DNA of 5,623 nt. Origin: Clostridiales bacterium (GTDB lineage Bacteria > Bacillota > Clostridia > WRLR01). The DNA is taken from the NCBI GenBank assembly GCA_031287655.1, contig JAITSR010000009.1:1-5623 (forward strand), written 5' to 3'. The first letter of the stretch is position 1. Every line of letters begins with the position of its first letter. The position numbers and the translations under genes were made by a program. Below are positions 5,418-5,623 of this stretch, in pieces. A model generated the notes under the pieces. It worked only from the letters and a program-made list of their open reading frames with translations, had not been told where the DNA came from and searched no databases.

Positions 5418-5623
5418 ATGATGGACGATAAAAAAATAGGCCAGCCTGAAATTCAGCAGTCACTGACTGCTAATTTGGGAAAAGAGCAGTCGCTTACTGC
5501 CCAATCAGACTCAAAGGTCTATGAAAGCATACGCCTTTGCCTTGCCGACGCGCGGACAAATGCGTTCAATGCCATAAACACTGCTATGGTGGGCGCATAT
5601 TGGGAAATCGGCCGGCAAATCAA
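5418..5623 (+). CDS. DUF1016 / YhcG-family protein, N-terminal part (3' partial)
   Basis: Sixty-eight codons are visible before the window ends. After a short polar leader, residues from about 36 read VYESIRLCLADARTNAFNAI then NTAMVGAYWEIGRQI, the characteristic start of the DUF1016 N-terminal domain (AR..A...N......YW.IG..I). In this family that domain is followed by a YhcG C-terminal PDDEXK-type nuclease domain, which would be beyond the edge. The biological role is poorly known; members are often found in accessory or defence-linked regions. Two consecutive ATG codons (5418, 5421) follow GAGGG at 5409-5413; spacing is 4 nt to the first and 7 nt to the second, so either may be used. GC is about 48% by count, below the neighbouring genes, suggesting acquisition by transfer. 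It has its own promoter and is isolated from hsp20 by a terminator. Confidence 0.82.
   Translation, partial: MMDDKKIGQPEIQQSLTANLGKEQSLTAQSDSKVYESIRLCLADARTNAFNAINTAMVGAYWEIGRQI
5457..5500 (+). repeat. 30-nt period repeat in the DUF1016 gene leader
   Basis: CAGTCACTGACTGC (5457-5470) and CAGTCGCTTACTGC (5487-5500) differ at two positions and are offset by 30 nt. They encode two copies of QSLTA (IQQSLTANLGK, EQSLTAQ) ahead of the conserved domain, so the N-terminal leader probably arose by a short in-frame duplication. Confidence 0.55.

Overview
The window reads as chromosome of a high-GC member of the Bacillota, most likely a clostridial or Oscillospirales-type anaerobe. Evidence for this: a YprB-type nuclease, an RqcP (YabO) S4 protein, two perfect CtsR heat-shock operators, strong Shine-Dalgarno sites and sigma-A type promoters. 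The lineage is inferred from gene content only. All recognisable genes are on the + strand.

Layout. (1) 1-2700: the 3' part of a large gene whose start lies before the window. It encodes a Pro/Ser/Thr-rich linker, a PstS-like substrate-binding domain, a second Pro/Ser-rich linker and a long C-terminal region of WG-like beta repeats. (2) 2784-3983: a YprB-family DEDD RNase H-like exonuclease with a C-terminal TPR-like helical region. An extended -10 promoter sits so close to its ATG that the message may be leaderless. (3) 4019-4282: rqcP, an S4-domain RNA-binding protein of ribosome quality control, 35 nt after the nuclease gene and probably co-transcribed with it. (4) 4283-4646: a regulatory intergenic region with two CtsR operators, a sigma-A promoter and a leader ending in a strong ribosome binding site. 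(5) 4647-5090: an Hsp20 small heat-shock protein. (6) 5091-5417: four successive hairpins, the last a clear rho-independent terminator, then an AT-rich segment with a second good promoter. (7) 5418 to the window end: the N-terminus of a DUF1016/YhcG-type (PDDEXK nuclease family) protein, lower in GC than its neighbours and probably the start of an accessory region.

How the parts relate. RqcP (handling of stalled nascent chains on 50S subunits) and Hsp20 (holdase for unfolding proteins) both serve protein quality control. The CtsR sites predict that hsp20 is repressed at normal temperature and released on heat or proteotoxic stress. The first gene looks unrelated (envelope or solute sensing).

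The most unusual structure not explained by ordinary annotation is a short repeat present just after gene 1, at the very 3' end of the nuclease gene, and in diverged form after rqcP. I see no CRISPR array, tRNA, rRNA, insertion sequence or complete new system in the window. The DUF1016 gene at the right edge is the only hint of a defence or accessory locus.
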